Source: Escherichia coli
Lineage (GTDB): Bacteria; Pseudomonadota; Gammaproteobacteria; Enterobacterales; Enterobacteriaceae
Length of the DNA stretch: 64,000 nt
Assembly (NCBI GenBank): GCA_021307345.1
Contig: CP089930.1
Span: 558,001-622,000 of the forward strand
Direction: 5' to 3'
Made by a program: the position numbers and the translations under genes. Positions 18,402 to 29,745 of the stretch are shown here, piece by piece. How positions within the stretch are numbered: position 1 is the first letter of the stretch; each line of letters starts with the position of its first letter. The notes under the pieces were generated by a model that worked only from the letters and a program-made list of their open reading frames with translations, did no database searches and was not told the origin of the DNA.

Positions 18402-19490
18402 ATGCCTCACAATCCTATCCGCGTCGTCGTCGGCCCGGCTAACTATTTTTCACATCCAGGAAGTTTCAATCACCTGCACGACTTTTTCACTGATGAACAG
18501 CTTTCTCGCGCGGTGTGGATCTACGGCGAACGCGCCATTGCTGCGGCGCAAACCAAACTTCCACCAGCGTTTGAACTGCCAGGAGCAAAGCATATTTTGT
18601 TTCGCGGTCATTGCAGCGAAAGCGATGTACATCAACTGGCGGCTGAGTCCGGTGACGATCGCAGCGTGGTGATTGGCGTCGGTGGTGGCGCACTGCTCGA
18701 CACCGCGAAAGCCCTCGCTCGCCGTCTCGGTCTGCCGTTTGTTGCCGTTCCAACGATCGCCGCTACCTGCGCCGCCTGGACACCGCTCTCCGTCTGGTAT
18801 AACGATGCCGGACAGGCGCTACATTATGAAATTTTCGACGACGCCAATTTTATGGTGCTGGTGGAACCAGAGATTATCCTCAAAGCACCACAACAATATC
18901 TACTGGCGGGGATCGGCGACACACTGGCGAAATGGTATGAAGCGGTGGTGCTGGCTCCACAACCAGAAACCTTGCCGCTAACCGTGCGGCTGGGGATCAA
19001 TAATGCGCAGGCCATCCGCGATGTTTTATTAAGCAGTAGCGAACAGGCGCTGCTCGATCAGCAAAATCAGCAGTTAACGCAATCATTTTGCGATGTGGTT
19101 GATGCCATTATCGCCGGGGGCGGAATGGTGGGAGGTCTGGGCGATCGTTTTACGCGTGTGGCGGCGGCTCATGCCGTACATAACGGTCTGACTGTGCTGC
19201 CGCAAACCGAGAAGTTTCTCCACGGCACCAAAGTCGCCTACGGCATTCTGGTGCAAAGCGCCTTGCTGGGACAAGATGATGTGCTGGCGCAATTAACCGA
19301 GGCGTATCACCGTTTTCATCTGCCGACTACGCTGGCGGAGCTGGAAGTGGATATCAATAATCAGGCGGAGATCGACAAAGTGATTGCCCACACCTTACGT
19401 CCGGTGGAATCCATTCATTACCTGCCTGTTACGCTGACACCAGATACGTTGCGTGCAGCGTTCAAAAAAGTGGAATCGTTTAAAGCCTGA
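18402..19490 (+). CDS. hcxA: Hydroxycarboxylate dehydrogenase A (YbdH/HcxA)
   Basis: A 362-residue iron/metal-dependent alcohol dehydrogenase of the glycerol dehydrogenase type. E. coli HcxA reduces 2-oxoacids such as 2-oxobutyrate and oxaloacetate with NAD(P)H. The cofactor-binding motif VVIGVGGGALLDTAKALA near residues 88-105 and the metal-site histidines in AAAHAVHNGL and KFLHGTKVAYG are visible. It diverges from methionine aminotransferase ybdL behind shared met boxes, which suggests it may reduce the oxoacid product of methionine transamination or catabolism; that link is inference. Confidence 0.94.
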   Translation: MPHNPIRVVVGPANYFSHPGSFNHLHDFFTDEQLSRAVWIYGERAIAAAQTKLPPAFELPGAKHILFRGHCSESDVHQLAAESGDDRSVVIGVGGGALLDTAKALARRLGLPFVAVPTIAATCAAWTPLSVWYNDAGQALHYEIFDDANFMVLVEPEIILKAPQQYLLAGIGDTLAKWYEAVVLAPQPETLPLTVRLGINNAQAIRDVLLSSSEQALLDQQNQQLTQSFCDVVDAIIAGGGMVGGLGDRFTRVAAAHAVHNGLTVLPQTEKFLHGTKVAYGILVQSALLGQDDVLAQLTEAYHRFHLPTTLAELEVDINNQAEIDKVIAHTLRPVESIHYLPVTLTPDTLRAAFKKVESFKA

Positions 19491-19499
19491 CGTACAAAT

Positions 19500-19697
19500 T
19501 TAGCAGCAGCGCGCGCCGCCTTTTCCACCGTAGCGCGCGTCCTGCCGCTCACGGAAAAACTCTTCGTAGGTCATCGGCGTTTGATCGGGATGGTTAACCC
19601 GCATATGTTCGACATAGTTGTCGTAATCAGGCATACCTATCATCAGCTTCGCCGCCTGACCTAAATATTTTCCGGCTTTTGCCAGTGAATCAAACAT
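19500..19697 (-). CDS. ybdD: Small CstA partner protein YbdD
   Basis: A 65-residue DUF466 protein starting [13 protein letters not shown] and ending with a cysteine pair (GGKGGARCC). Homologues such as YjiX accompany CstA/BtsT transporters and are needed for pyruvate uptake. The ATG at 19697 has a strong ribosome site (GGAGG, five bases upstream). It follows cstA by 150 bp, with a boxC-like repeat in between, and probably shares its transcript. Confidence 0.92.
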   Translation of the reverse strand: MFDSLAKAGKYLGQAAKLMIGMPDYDNYVEHMRVNHPDQTPMTYEEFFRERQDARYGGKGGARCC

Positions 19698-19760
19698 CAA
19701 TACCTCCGGTAATCAGATTGCTGAGAGAGTGCATTAATAGCTATCAACGCACTCGGTCAG

Positions 19761-19800
19761 TCCCCTCGCCCCACCGGGGAGAGGGTTAGGGTGAGGGGGA
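19761..19800. repeat. boxC-like palindromic repeat between cstA and ybdD
   Basis: TCCCCTCGCCCC-ACC-GGGGAGAGGG followed by TTAGGGTGAGGGG. The GC-rich imperfect palindrome resembles the E. coli boxC repeats and recurs at 27171-27272 (two copies) and 28331-28370. Confidence 0.7.
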
Positions 19801-19849
19801 ACCCTCGGCACTATGCCAACATTCGCCAACATCCCCCCTTACTCTGACT

Positions 19850-21955
19850 TTAGTGCGCGCCTTTCGCCTGCGCTACGATCTCCTCGACATTTTCCGGCAT
19901 TGGCTCATACGGCGTTTCTTTCGCCGTTGGCTTCGGCTCTTTCAATGCCGCCAGCGCCGTTTTAATCGAGAACAGCGCCAGAACCACCACAACCACCATA
20001 AAGAAGATGGTCAACCCGGCATCCAGACGGTTGTTGAACACCAGTTGCGCCAGTTGTGACTCGGTATACTGCGACGGAATGTTGCCGCTGTCGATCATTG
20101 CCTGGAACTTATTGGCAATGGCCAGGAAGCCCACTTTCGCATCCGGGCTGAACGCTTTCTGCCAGCCTGCGGTCAGGGTACAAATCAGCAGCCAGGCTGT
20201 TGGCACCAGCGCCACCCAGGCGTAACGTTGACGTTTCATCTTGAACAGCACTACGGCACAGAGCATCAGCGCCATCCCTGCCAGCATCTGGTTGGCAATA
20301 CCAAACAGCGGCCACAGGGTGTTAATACCGCCCAGCGGATCGACCACGCCCTGATGCAGGAAGTAGCCCCACGCCAGCACACACAGCGCCGTTGCCAGCA
20401 GGTTAGCAGGCAGAGAATCTGTCCGTTTCAGACCCGGAGACACCACGCCCAGCAAATCCTGCAACATAAAGCGCGCAGCACGCGTACCCGCATCTACCGC
20501 CGTCAAAATAAACAGTGCTTCAAACAGAATGGCGAAGTGATACCAGAAGGCCACATCCATCATGCCGCCCAGCGCACCGTGCAGAATGTAGGCCATCCCC
20601 ACTGCCAGCGTCGGCGCACCGCCCGCACGGGAAATGATCGACTGTTCACCCACTTCGCTGGCAATCTGGTTTAACGTATCCGGAGTTATCGCAAAGCCCC
20701 AGCTACTCACCACCTGCGCCGCAGAAGCGACCACATCCGCCGTCCCTGCCGGAGCCAGCACCGCCATCGGGCTGTTCATAGCGAAGTACACGCCCGGATC
20801 GATGATACAGGCAGAAACCAACGCCATAATCGCCACGAAGGATTCCATCAGCATTCCGCCATAGCCGATAAAGCACGCCTGACCTTCGTTCGCCAGCATC
20901 TTCGGCGTGGTGCCGGAAGAGATCAGCGCATGGAAGCCAGACACCGCGCCACAAGCGATGGTGATAAACAGGAACGGGAACAGGTTACCGGTCCATACCG
21001 GGCCAGTGCCATCGACAAATTTGGTCAGCGCAGGCATGGTCAGCGTCGGGCGCATGATCAAAATGCCTACCGCCAGACCGACGATAGTCCCGATTTTCAG
21101 GAAGGTAGAGAGGTAGTCACGCGGAGCCAGCAGCAGCCATACGGGCAGCACCGCCGCCACAAAACCGTAACCCACCAGCATCCAGGTCAACTGCACGCCG
21201 GTAAAATCAAAGTACGGTGCCCAGGTTGGGCTTTCTGCCACCCAGCCGCCAGAGATAATGGCGAAAATCAGGAACACCAGGCCAATGACCGACACTTCGC
21301 CAATACGACCTGGACGCAGATAGCGCAGATAGATCCCCATAAACAGCGCCAGCGGAATGGTGAACGCAACGGTATACGTTCCCCACGGGCTATGGGTGAG
21401 GGCTTTCACCACGATCATCGCCAGCACTGCAAGGATGATGACCATGATCATAAAGCAGGCAACCAGCGCAATCACCCCGGCGGTTGGCCCCATCTCTTCT
21501 TTGACCAGCTCACCCAGCGAGCGACCGTCACGGCGCGTAGAAACAAACAGCACCATGAAATCCTGTACCGCACCGGCGAGAACCACCCCGGCAAGCAGCC
21601 AGATCATCCCCGGCAGGTAGCCCATTTGCGCTGCCAGCACCGGCCCCACCAACGGACCAGCTCCGGCAATGGCCGCAAAATGGTGACCGAACAGCACTTT
21701 CTTGTCCGTCGGCACATAATCCAGCCCGTCGTTATGGCGCACCGCTGGCGTCATACGCGTCGGGTCAACCGCCAGCACATTTTTGGCGATATACAGACCA
21801 TAAAAACGATAAGCGATCAGATAGATACAGACCGACGCCACCACAATCCACAGCGCGTTGATCTGTTCCCCACGATTTAAAGCAATGTATCCCAGAGCAA
21901 ATGCTCCCATTACAGAGAGCACTGTCCAGACGAGGTATTTCCCTGATTTGTTCAT
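19850..21955 (-). CDS. cstA: Pyruvate/peptide transporter CstA
   Basis: CstA is a 701-residue inner-membrane carrier with about 16-18 helices, induced by carbon starvation. It was first described as a peptide permease and later shown to import pyruvate. Conserved segments are GHHFAAIAGAGPLVGPVLAAQMGY and FHALISSGTTPKMLANE. It is encoded downstream of entH but 180 bp away, so it has its own promoter (CRP-dependent in E. coli). CsrA is known to repress its translation, and a CsrA-type ACACGGATAA lies at the ribosome site. YbdD follows as probable partner. Confidence 0.97.
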   Translation of the reverse strand: MNKSGKYLVWTVLSVMGAFALGYIALNRGEQINALWIVVASVCIYLIAYRFYGLYIAKNVLAVDPTRMTPAVRHNDGLDYVPTDKKVLFGHHFAAIAGAGPLVGPVLAAQMGYLPGMIWLLAGVVLAGAVQDFMVLFVSTRRDGRSLGELVKEEMGPTAGVIALVACFMIMVIILAVLAMIVVKALTHSPWGTYTVAFTIPLALFMGIYLRYLRPGRIGEVSVIGLVFLIFAIISGGWVAESPTWAPYFDFTGVQLTWMLVGYGFVAAVLPVWLLLAPRDYLSTFLKIGTIVGLAVGILIMRPTLTMPALTKFVDGTGPVWTGNLFPFLFITIACGAVSGFHALISSGTTPKMLANEGQACFIGYGGMLMESFVAIMALVSACIIDPGVYFAMNSPMAVLAPAGTADVVASAAQVVSSWGFAITPDTLNQIASEVGEQSIISRAGGAPTLAVGMAYILHGALGGMMDVAFWYHFAILFEALFILTAVDAGTRAARFMLQDLLGVVSPGLKRTDSLPANLLATALCVLAWGYFLHQGVVDPLGGINTLWPLFGIANQMLAGMALMLCAVVLFKMKRQRYAWVALVPTAWLLICTLTAGWQKAFSPDAKVGFLAIANKFQAMIDSGNIPSQYTESQLAQLVFNNRLDAGLTIFFMVVVVVLALFSIKTALAALKEPKPTAKETPYEPMPENVEEIVAQAKGAH

Positions 21956-21960
21956 AGTTG

Positions 21961-21971
21961 TTATCCGTGTG
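21961..21971 (-). promoter_or_regulatory. cstA: CsrA-type site at the cstA ribosome-binding site
   Basis: On the minus strand CACACGGATAA overlaps the Shine-Dalgarno, a few bases before the cstA ATG. It matches the CsrA core ACANGGA. CsrA repression of cstA translation is established in E. coli; the exact site here is my reading. Confidence 0.6.
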
Positions 21972-22135
21972 CGTGTCCATAGAGATGTTACATTTTGTTT
22001 CTATAACATTTCTGGATAATTTAACAACACAGTAACCATGCAAATCGGAGTTGAAACCAATATTTAACTTAACAATGTTAACTCGATCACTCCGTTAACC
22101 GAGTTTTCCTGCAATCTCATTTAATTCTGTCGGGT

Positions 22136-23297
<1,162 letters not shown>

Positions 23298-23298
<1 letters not shown>

Positions 23299-24155
23299 TA
23301 TTTCACCTCGCGGGAGAGCAGTTTCCACCAGGCATCAATGGTTGGGTTTTTCGCCAGCATGACAAAGTCGATATCGCCATGTACTTTGCGCCAGCGCGCC
23401 GCCAGCGCCATCATGCGCACCGAATCCAGACCGTAGTCGATCAGGTTGTCGTCATCGAACGGTTCATCGGACTCATCCAGCAGCGGCAGGATCACCTCAC
23501 GCAGCGCCGCTTTACTGGAAGGGATTGGTGCTGGCAGTAACTCTTCAGTCATCACCACCCGACCAGAACGTCCGGCCACATATTTCAGCGACATCAAATG
23601 CTCGTCACGGCTGAAATCAGCCAGCGCATCCGCCACCATAAACGGTTTAATATCGCGCATAAATGCGTCGGTCGCGGTGGTCATACAGCCAATGTGCGCG
23701 TACACCCCGGTGATAATCAGTTGGTTACGTCCGCTTTCTTTCAGCATTTGCTCCAGCGGGGAACGATGAAACGCGCTGTAGCGCCACTTCACCAGCACCG
23801 TGTCGTCGGCATCTGGCGTCAGGCGATCCACCACCTTTTGCTGTTCCGGCGAACGGGTCAGACCCGGCCCCCACATATCATTCAGCAGCGCCCGATCTTC
23901 ATCGCTCTGCTCTTTCGGCTGGGCGGTGTAATAAACCGGGATATTGTGCTTTTTGCAGTAGTCGCGCAGCGCAGCAATATTGGCGATCACCTGCTCCATC
24001 ATCGGGCAGTTCTCACCCCAGAAGCTGACAAAATAGTCCTGCATATCATGGATTAACAACGCGGCACGTTGCGGTTCAAAGGCCCAGTCGACTTTATTCT
24101 GCGGAATATCGTGAGACTCCGGCAGTGCGTAAGCCTGTAATTTTGGAATAGCCAT
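23298..24155 (-). CDS. entB: Isochorismatase / aryl carrier protein EntB
   Basis: EntB is a bifunctional protein of 285 residues. The N-terminal ~210 residues are an isochorismatase that hydrolyses the vinyl ether of isochorismate (AALLIHDMQDYFVSFW; ITGVYAHIGCMTTA). The C-terminal aryl carrier domain has the phosphopantetheine serine in LIDYGLDSVRMM (Ser245), loaded by EntD and charged with dihydroxybenzoate by EntE. It lies between entE and entA in the Fur-controlled operon. Confidence 0.97.
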
Positions 24156-24168
24156 CGTGTTCTCTCCT

Positions 24169-25779
24169 TCAGGCTGATGCGCGTGACGCCAGCCACTGAC
24201 GTAATTGTTTTTTATCGACTTTCCCGACCGCCGTCAGCGGAAGTGAATCCACACACTCCACGCGATCCGGTAATTTAAATTCGGCAATACCCTGTTCACG
24301 CAAGAAACGACGCACCTGCACCGCGCGCAGCGGCTCTTTTACCACCAGATAAGCGCAGCTTTTTTCGCCCATCAGTTCGTCTTCCATGCTCACCAGTGCG
24401 GCGTAGATCACCGCCGGATGGCGCAGCAGCAGGTTTTCGATCTCTTCGGCAGCAATCTTCTCGCCGCCACGGTTGATCTGATCTTTCTCGCGCCCCTGCA
24501 CGGTGATGTAACCCTCTGGATCAATGGAGATCAGATCGCCGGAACAGTAAAAACCGTTGGCATCAAAGGCGCTGGCATTGTGCTGCGGGCTTTTGTAATA
24601 GCCACGGAAGGTGTACGGCCCGCGCGTCATCAGGCGTCCGACTTCCCCTTGCGGCAGTGGATTTCCGTCAGCATCCGCGACCCATACTTCATCGTCCGGG
24701 CACATTGGGTAGCCCTGGGTATGGATAATTTTCTCCGCACTATCATCAAGACGGGTGTAGTTCACCAGCCCTTCCGCCATGCCAAACACCTGCTGTAACT
24801 GGCAGCCAATCTCTGCGGGAATACGCGCCGCCAGCGTGGCAGAAAGACGTGCACCACCGACCTGTAACAGTTTCAGCGAGGCAAGCTGAGCTCGGCTTTC
24901 GCCTTCAGCCAGTGCCTGCAACCACAGGCTTACCGCCGGCGGCACCAGCGCAGTAACGTTGACCTGATGTTTTGCAATCAATGGGAAGCAGAGCGTGGCG
25001 CTGGGATCGGCCGCCAGAACGACAGTGCCGCCCGCAAGAAATACGCCCAGCGATCCCGGTGAACTCATGGCGTAGTTGTGCGCCGCCGGAATCGCGCACA
25101 GGTAGCGCGTCTGTTGCGTGAACTGACAAATCTCGACGCTACGACGCACGCTGTAGTAATAGTCGTTATGGGTACGCGGGATCAGTTTCGGCGTGCCGGT
25201 GGTGCCGCCAGAAAGCTGGAAATAGGCCACTTCATCAGCGGGTGACGGCGTGGCAGTAAAATCCTCTGCCTGATGGTTAAACGCATCCTGCAAATTGTGC
25301 TCGCCGCTATCGTTCAGCAGTTGCACCACACGAATAGAGGAATGTTCTGTGACGAAAGTATTGAGGAAATCATCCCCGCTAAACAGCGCATGTTGGCGAT
25401 CGGCAATCAGCAATGCGGGTTCAATCTGGCTGGCATAGGCGTTCAGTTCACTACGCTGATGGCTGAACAGCGCCAGCACCGGCGCAACGCCCAGTTTCAG
25501 CAGGGCAAAAAAGGTAATGTACAGTTCAGCGACATTGCCCAACTGTACCAGCGCGGTTTCGCCGGGTTTAATGCCCTGACGGCGCAAGCTACAGGCGAGA
25601 TTATCCGCCGCCTGATTCAGTTCCCGATAACTCAACTGCCGCTCGCCGTCGATAACCGCGATGCTGTCACTCGCGGCGTGGCGTTTCAGAATGTCGGTTA
25701 GCGGCAAATCCTGCCAGTAGCCTTTTTCCCGATAGCGACGGGCAAACTCTTCCGGCCAGCGGGTGAATGGAATGCTCAT
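24169..25779 (-). CDS. entE: 2,3-dihydroxybenzoate-AMP ligase EntE
   Basis: EntE is a stand-alone adenylation enzyme of 536 residues that activates 2,3-dihydroxybenzoate with ATP and transfers it to holo-EntB. ANL-family motifs include [19 protein letters not shown] (P-loop-like, near residues 186-204), [24 protein letters not shown] and the C-terminal lysine in [12 protein letters not shown]. It sits 9 bp after entC and 13 bp before entB. Confidence 0.97.
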   Translation of the reverse strand: MSIPFTRWPEEFARRYREKGYWQDLPLTDILKRHAASDSIAVIDGERQLSYRELNQAADNLACSLRRQGIKPGETALVQLGNVAELYITFFALLKLGVAPVLALFSHQRSELNAYASQIEPALLIADRQHALFSGDDFLNTFVTEHSSIRVVQLLNDSGEHNLQDAFNHQAEDFTATPSPADEVAYFQLSGGTTGTPKLIPRTHNDYYYSVRRSVEICQFTQQTRYLCAIPAAHNYAMSSPGSLGVFLAGGTVVLAADPSATLCFPLIAKHQVNVTALVPPAVSLWLQALAEGESRAQLASLKLLQVGGARLSATLAARIPAEIGCQLQQVFGMAEGLVNYTRLDDSAEKIIHTQGYPMCPDDEVWVADADGNPLPQGEVGRLMTRGPYTFRGYYKSPQHNASAFDANGFYCSGDLISIDPEGYITVQGREKDQINRGGEKIAAEEIENLLLRHPAVIYAALVSMEDELMGEKSCAYLVVKEPLRAVQVRRFLREQGIAEFKLPDRVECVDSLPLTAVGKVDKKQLRQWLASRASA

Positions 25780-25788
25780 CCTCGCTCC

Positions 25789-26964
25789 TTAATGCAATCC
25801 AAAAACGTTCAACATGGTAGAAAGTTTGACGCCTGTTTCGCGCCACTCACCCAACGGTGACGACGCAGGCACAATCCCCGCCCCGGCAAACAGACGCACC
25901 TGATTTTCCCGCAGCTTCGCGCAGCGGATGGTCACCACCCATTCGCCGTTACCTTCGCTGTCGCACCAGCCAACGATGCCTCCAAACAGTTCGCGGTCGA
26001 ACGGCTCCAGTTCAGCAATAACCTGGGTCGCGGCCTGATGCGGGAAACCGCTCAGCGCGGGGGTCGGATGCAGCAGGCAGGCCAGTGTCAGTGCGTTTTC
26101 TTGCGAATTAGCTTTACCTTCAAAGGGTGTTGCGAGATGCCACAGCGTCGGCGTGGTGATCAGTTGTGGAGAGGAAGGAACGTGTAACTCACTACTGCGT
26201 TCGCGCAGTACCTCTTTCATCGCCTGAGTCACCAGTTCATGTTCATGGCGATCTTTTTCTGACGCCAGCAGACGATTACCCGCTTCGCGATCGAGCACTT
26301 CATCCGGCTGACGACGCGCGGAACCGGCTAACGGAATGGAGCTAAAACGCTCGCCGTCTTTGCGCAGCAGCAGTTCCGGGCTGGCACCGAGCAGAACTCC
26401 ACCATCGGACAGCGGGACATGGAAGTTGTAACTAACCGGATTTTGCGCGATCAACCGTTCCAGCAGTACACCGCTGTCAATGGCGGCGTCGGTGGTGATA
26501 TCAATCAACCGTGATAACACCACTTTGTCGACCTGCGGCGTGGCAGTGAGTGCAGCGGCGCGGGCGACCATCTGTTCAAAAGTAGCTTGCTCCGGAATTG
26601 CCTGACGTTCTACCACGTTCAGCGCCTGGCTGCGGGTGAAACGGCGCGCGGAAGCTTGTTTTTCTTTACGGGAGAATGGCTGCCAGGATTCGGGAATATA
26701 CAGCGACGAAGGCTGACGTGGATCGAAGGGAATCGCCCCGACCATCACCGGATTTTTGATGCCCTGCGCTTTGGCATCAGCAAACAGCGCGGCGAGTTTT
26801 TGCTGGAAGGGACTGTCGGGCGAATCCCCGTTCACAGCAGGTTCATCGAAGCGGGCGAAACATCCTGACGTCGTAAAACTGCGGTACGGCGACATAAAGA
26901 AAAAGCGATTGGGCGCAAGTGTTGCCATGGTCTGCTGTACTTCCTCAGCCAGTGACGTATCCAT
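25789..26964 (-). CDS. entC: Isochorismate synthase EntC
   Basis: EntC converts chorismate to isochorismate, the first committed step of enterobactin synthesis. The 391-residue protein belongs to the MST chorismate-binding family, with [35 protein letters not shown] split motifs and [20 protein letters not shown]. The ATG at 26964 follows GGAGG with a 7-base gap; an ATG 12 bases earlier is part of that ribosome site. First gene of the operon, directly behind a Fur box, and divergent from fepB. Confidence 0.97.
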   Translation of the reverse strand: MDTSLAEEVQQTMATLAPNRFFFMSPYRSFTTSGCFARFDEPAVNGDSPDSPFQQKLAALFADAKAQGIKNPVMVGAIPFDPRQPSSLYIPESWQPFSRKEKQASARRFTRSQALNVVERQAIPEQATFEQMVARAAALTATPQVDKVVLSRLIDITTDAAIDSGVLLERLIAQNPVSYNFHVPLSDGGVLLGASPELLLRKDGERFSSIPLAGSARRQPDEVLDREAGNRLLASEKDRHEHELVTQAMKEVLRERSSELHVPSSPQLITTPTLWHLATPFEGKANSQENALTLACLLHPTPALSGFPHQAATQVIAELEPFDRELFGGIVGWCDSEGNGEWVVTIRCAKLRENQVRLFAGAGIVPASSPLGEWRETGVKLSTMLNVFGLH

Positions 26965-26993
26965 ATCATCCTCCATAAAATGATAAAGGCTTT

Positions 26994-27012
26994 AATAATG
27001 ATTATCATTTAT
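26994..27012. promoter_or_regulatory. Fur box between entC and fepB
   Basis: AATAATGATTATCATTTAT is a near match to the Fur consensus GATAATGATAATCATTATC. It lies 30 bp upstream of the entC start and, with a weaker AT-rich match near 27105-27128 (AAAATGAGAAGCATTATT), would give iron-dependent control of both divergent units. Confidence 0.85.
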
Positions 27013-27170
27013 ATTTTCGGTCGCTAACCTAAAAGCAAACGCGCACTATGTCAACTCTTGAGGCAACGCAATCTGCAACTCAGGGTTGCATCTGGTTGTG
27101 GTTACAATGAAAATGAGAAGCATTATTGATGTATTCGCATAAGCGCAATGTGATGTCCTGCGCCGTTCTG

Positions 27171-27272
27171 CCCCCTCTCCCTTCCAGGGAGAGGGCTGGG
27201 GTGAGGGTCAGTGTTCGCACCAGTGCTGGCTGTTCCCCTCACCCTAACCCTCGCCCCAAAGGGGCGAGGGGA
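27171..27272. repeat. Pair of boxC-like repeats in the fepB leader
   Basis: One copy (27171-27208) reads CCCTCTCCC..GGGAGAGGG..GGGGTGAGGG; a second copy in opposite orientation (27234-27272) reads CCCCTCACCCT..CTCGCCCC-AAA-GGGGCGAG. The facing arms GGGGTGAGGG and CCCTCACCCT can pair, so the fepB mRNA leader would form a large stem-loop. The fepB leader of E. coli has been described as highly structured. Confidence 0.75.
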
Positions 27273-27338
27273 CGGATTGTGCGCTTTGTCGAATTTGTCA
27301 TTACGCCCTTAACCTTATTAATAACAGGAAGCTGATTT

Positions 27339-28304
27339 GTGAGACTCGCCCCGCTCTACCGCAACGCCCTTCTATTAACAGGAATTTTGCTTTCAGGAAT
27401 AGCCGCCGTTCAGGCCGCCGACTGGCCGCGTCAGATTACTGACAGCCGTGGCACTCATACCCTGGAAAGCCAGCCGCAGCGTATTGTTTCCACCAGCGTC
27501 ACCCTGACCGGCTCACTGCTGGCGATCGATGCTCCAGTGATTGCCAGCGGCGCGACCACGCCGAATAACCGCGTAGCGGATGACCAGGGCTTTTTACGCC
27601 AGTGGAGCAAGGTGGCGAAAGAACGCAAACTGCAACGGCTCTATATCGGCGAACCGAGCGCCGAAGCCGTTGCCGCGCAAATGCCGGATCTGATTTTAAT
27701 TAGCGCAACCGGCGGTGATTCGGCGCTGGCGCTGTACGATCAGCTTTCCACCATCGCCCCGACATTAATCATCAATTACGACGACAAAAGCTGGCAGTCG
27801 CTGTTAACGCAGCTTGGCGAAATTACCGGGCATGAGAAACAAGCGGCAGAGCGGATTGCACAGTTTGATAAGCAACTGGCGGCGGCGAAAGAGCAAATCA
27901 AATTACCGCCGCAGCCGATCACTGCCATTGTCTATACTGCCGCTGCACACAGTGCCAATCTCTGGACGCCGGAATCAGCACAAGGGCAGATGCTGGAACA
28001 ACTCGGCTTTACGCTGGCGAAGTTGCCCGCAGGCTTAAACGCCAGCCAAAGCCAGGGCAAACGCCATGACATCATTCAGCTTGGTGGGGAAAATCTGGCT
28101 GCAGGGTTAAATGGCGAGTCACTATTCCTGTTCGCCGGTGATCAGAAAGATGCCGATGCTATTTATGCTAATCCGCTGCTCGCACACCTGCCCGCAGTAC
28201 AAAACAAGCAGGTTTATGCGCTGGGAACCGAGACGTTCCGCCTGGATTACTACAGCGCCATGCAAGTGCTGGACAGACTTAATTCACTGTTTAAAAAAGA
28301 TTGA
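27339..28304 (+). CDS. fepB: Periplasmic ferric-enterobactin binding protein FepB
   Basis: FepB carries ferric enterobactin from FepA to the FepDGC permease. The 321-residue precursor starts at GTG (27339) behind AGGAAG and has a signal peptide ending VQAA near residue 26. It is a class III substrate-binding protein (TROA-like fold with a long connecting helix; [18 protein letters not shown] near the start of the mature chain). The C-terminus NSLFKKD seems a few residues longer than the K-12 form I remember. It is monocistronic, divergent from entC. Confidence 0.96.
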   Translation: MRLAPLYRNALLLTGILLSGIAAVQAADWPRQITDSRGTHTLESQPQRIVSTSVTLTGSLLAIDAPVIASGATTPNNRVADDQGFLRQWSKVAKERKLQRLYIGEPSAEAVAAQMPDLILISATGGDSALALYDQLSTIAPTLIINYDDKSWQSLLTQLGEITGHEKQAAERIAQFDKQLAAAKEQIKLPPQPITAIVYTAAAHSANLWTPESAQGQMLEQLGFTLAKLPAGLNASQSQGKRHDIIQLGGENLAAGLNGESLFLFAGDQKDADAIYANPLLAHLPAVQNKQVYALGTETFRLDYYSAMQVLDRLNSLFKKD

Positions 28305-28330
28305 TAAAACATACAATTAGAGCACTAACA

Positions 28331-28370
28331 GTCCCCTCGCCCCTTTGGGGAGAGGGTTAGGGTGAGGGGA
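28331..28370. repeat. boxC-like repeat between fepB and entS
   Basis: GTCCCCTCGCCCC-TTT-GGGGAGAGGG then TTAGGGTGAGGGG. It is the same unit as at 19761 and 27171, and lies between the convergent ends of fepB and entS, where its GC-rich stem may also help end transcription. Confidence 0.72.
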
Positions 28371-28384
28371 AAATGCACCTTTAG

Positions 28385-29635
28385 CTAACTGTCGGACGCT
28401 GTCACCTGCGGCGGCGTCTGGCGAAAACGTCGCAACTCCACCAGCACCAGCAATAACAACACGCCGATAATCAACAAACCAAAACCGCTCGCGCTTGCGG
28501 AAGCAACCGGCGTCATCATCGCTCCCAAACCGCCCAGCAGCGCCGCGCCTATGGCATCGCCCGTCACGTTCTGCGCCGTCCACAAACCGTTAATCCGCCC
28601 TAACATTGCTTCCGGGGTCTGCGTTTGCAGCATTGTATATTGCAGCAACGAACTAACCGCACTCAGCCAGCCGAACAGCGCCAGACAAACCACGCCTAAA
28701 ATCCACATCGGCATCAGGCCAAACAGACCAATGGCGAGGAACGATCCCAACGTGGAGAGCAACATCAATAAACCTGGTCGCGCACTATGTGCCAGCTTCC
28801 CGCTGGTTAACGCGCCAATAGCCGCACCGAGCGGGATCGCCGCATAAAGAAAACCAATCTGTGCCGCTGACATCTGCCAGTTGTCAGCCAGCGCCGGATA
28901 CAGTACCCGCACCGCACTCGCCATCGTCAATAACCCCCCCAGCAGCGCAATTCCCCCCACCAGCGGGCTGGCGAGCAGAAAACGAATCGCTGCCAGAAGC
29001 GATTTCAGCGGATGCTCACGCGGCTGCGGTGGCGGTGGCAGCGCCGGAAGGCTTAACAACGGCAGCAGGGTAATAAACGTTCCCGCCGCCGCCAGCCCGT
29101 AGTTCCAGGCCACGCCACCGGTCGCCAGCAATAAACCGCCAATCATGGGCGAAATCACCGAACCCAGGCGCACGGTCAACATGGTGATCGCCCCGGCCTG
29201 CATTAAGTTTTCACGCCCTACCAGTGCAGGTGTCGCCGCCAGTAGCGCCGTAACGCCAAGCGATGCGAAAAAACCATCCCATAAACCAAGTAAATAGATT
29301 GCCAGCAATGACGGCTCCGGCAGCAGCGCGTTCAGGCACAGTCCAATGAAGCCAATGCCACAGGTGCCGCGCGCCAGCAAAATCACTTTTTTGCGCTCAT
29401 AGCGATCCGCCAGCACGCCGCCAACCATCAGGCCAACAAACATCGCGCTGCCGGTGAGCGTCACCGAAAGCCCCACCTGCCAGGTAGAATGCGTCATCAT
29501 CTGGATCTGCACCGGCACCGCGACGCCGAGCAAACCCAGAGACACAATTGAGATAAAACGAGCGAGGAATACTGCGCGAAACGCCGGGTGCGTTTTCAAC
29601 AGGCTGAGGTTAAGCAGCCAGGATTGTTTATTCAT
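28385..29635 (-). CDS. entS: Enterobactin exporter EntS
   Basis: EntS is a 416-residue major facilitator superfamily protein with 12 predicted helices that moves newly made enterobactin across the inner membrane. The MFS loop motif [19 protein letters not shown] near residues 72-90 is clear. It diverges from fepD across a Fur-box region, and converges with fepB. Confidence 0.96.
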   Translation of the reverse strand: MNKQSWLLNLSLLKTHPAFRAVFLARFISIVSLGLLGVAVPVQIQMMTHSTWQVGLSVTLTGSAMFVGLMVGGVLADRYERKKVILLARGTCGIGFIGLCLNALLPEPSLLAIYLLGLWDGFFASLGVTALLAATPALVGRENLMQAGAITMLTVRLGSVISPMIGGLLLATGGVAWNYGLAAAGTFITLLPLLSLPALPPPPQPREHPLKSLLAAIRFLLASPLVGGIALLGGLLTMASAVRVLYPALADNWQMSAAQIGFLYAAIPLGAAIGALTSGKLAHSARPGLLMLLSTLGSFLAIGLFGLMPMWILGVVCLALFGWLSAVSSLLQYTMLQTQTPEAMLGRINGLWTAQNVTGDAIGAALLGGLGAMMTPVASASASGFGLLIIGVLLLLVLVELRRFRQTPPQVTASDS

Positions 29636-29707
29636 TACAATGCCTTGCCATCAAATATTTTAAATACCTATTCTTAGGCTGCACATGCTAACATATCCAA
29701 ATAAGAT

Positions 29708-29732
29708 CGATAACGATAATTAATTTCATTAT
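29708..29732. promoter_or_regulatory. Fur box between entS and fepD
   Basis: GATAACGATAATTAATTTCATTATC contains overlapping GATAAT-type hexamers in both orientations. It is placed between the divergent entS and fepD starts and ends 13 bases before the fepD ATG. Confidence 0.82.
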
Positions 29733-29745
29733 CATGGAAGTTCGT

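Noticed and set aside
20930-21880. Long plus-strand ORF (316 codons) inside cstA
   Set aside because: It is antisense to a well-conserved membrane transporter gene; the His/Gln/Arg-rich product is a shadow of the opposite strand's codon use.
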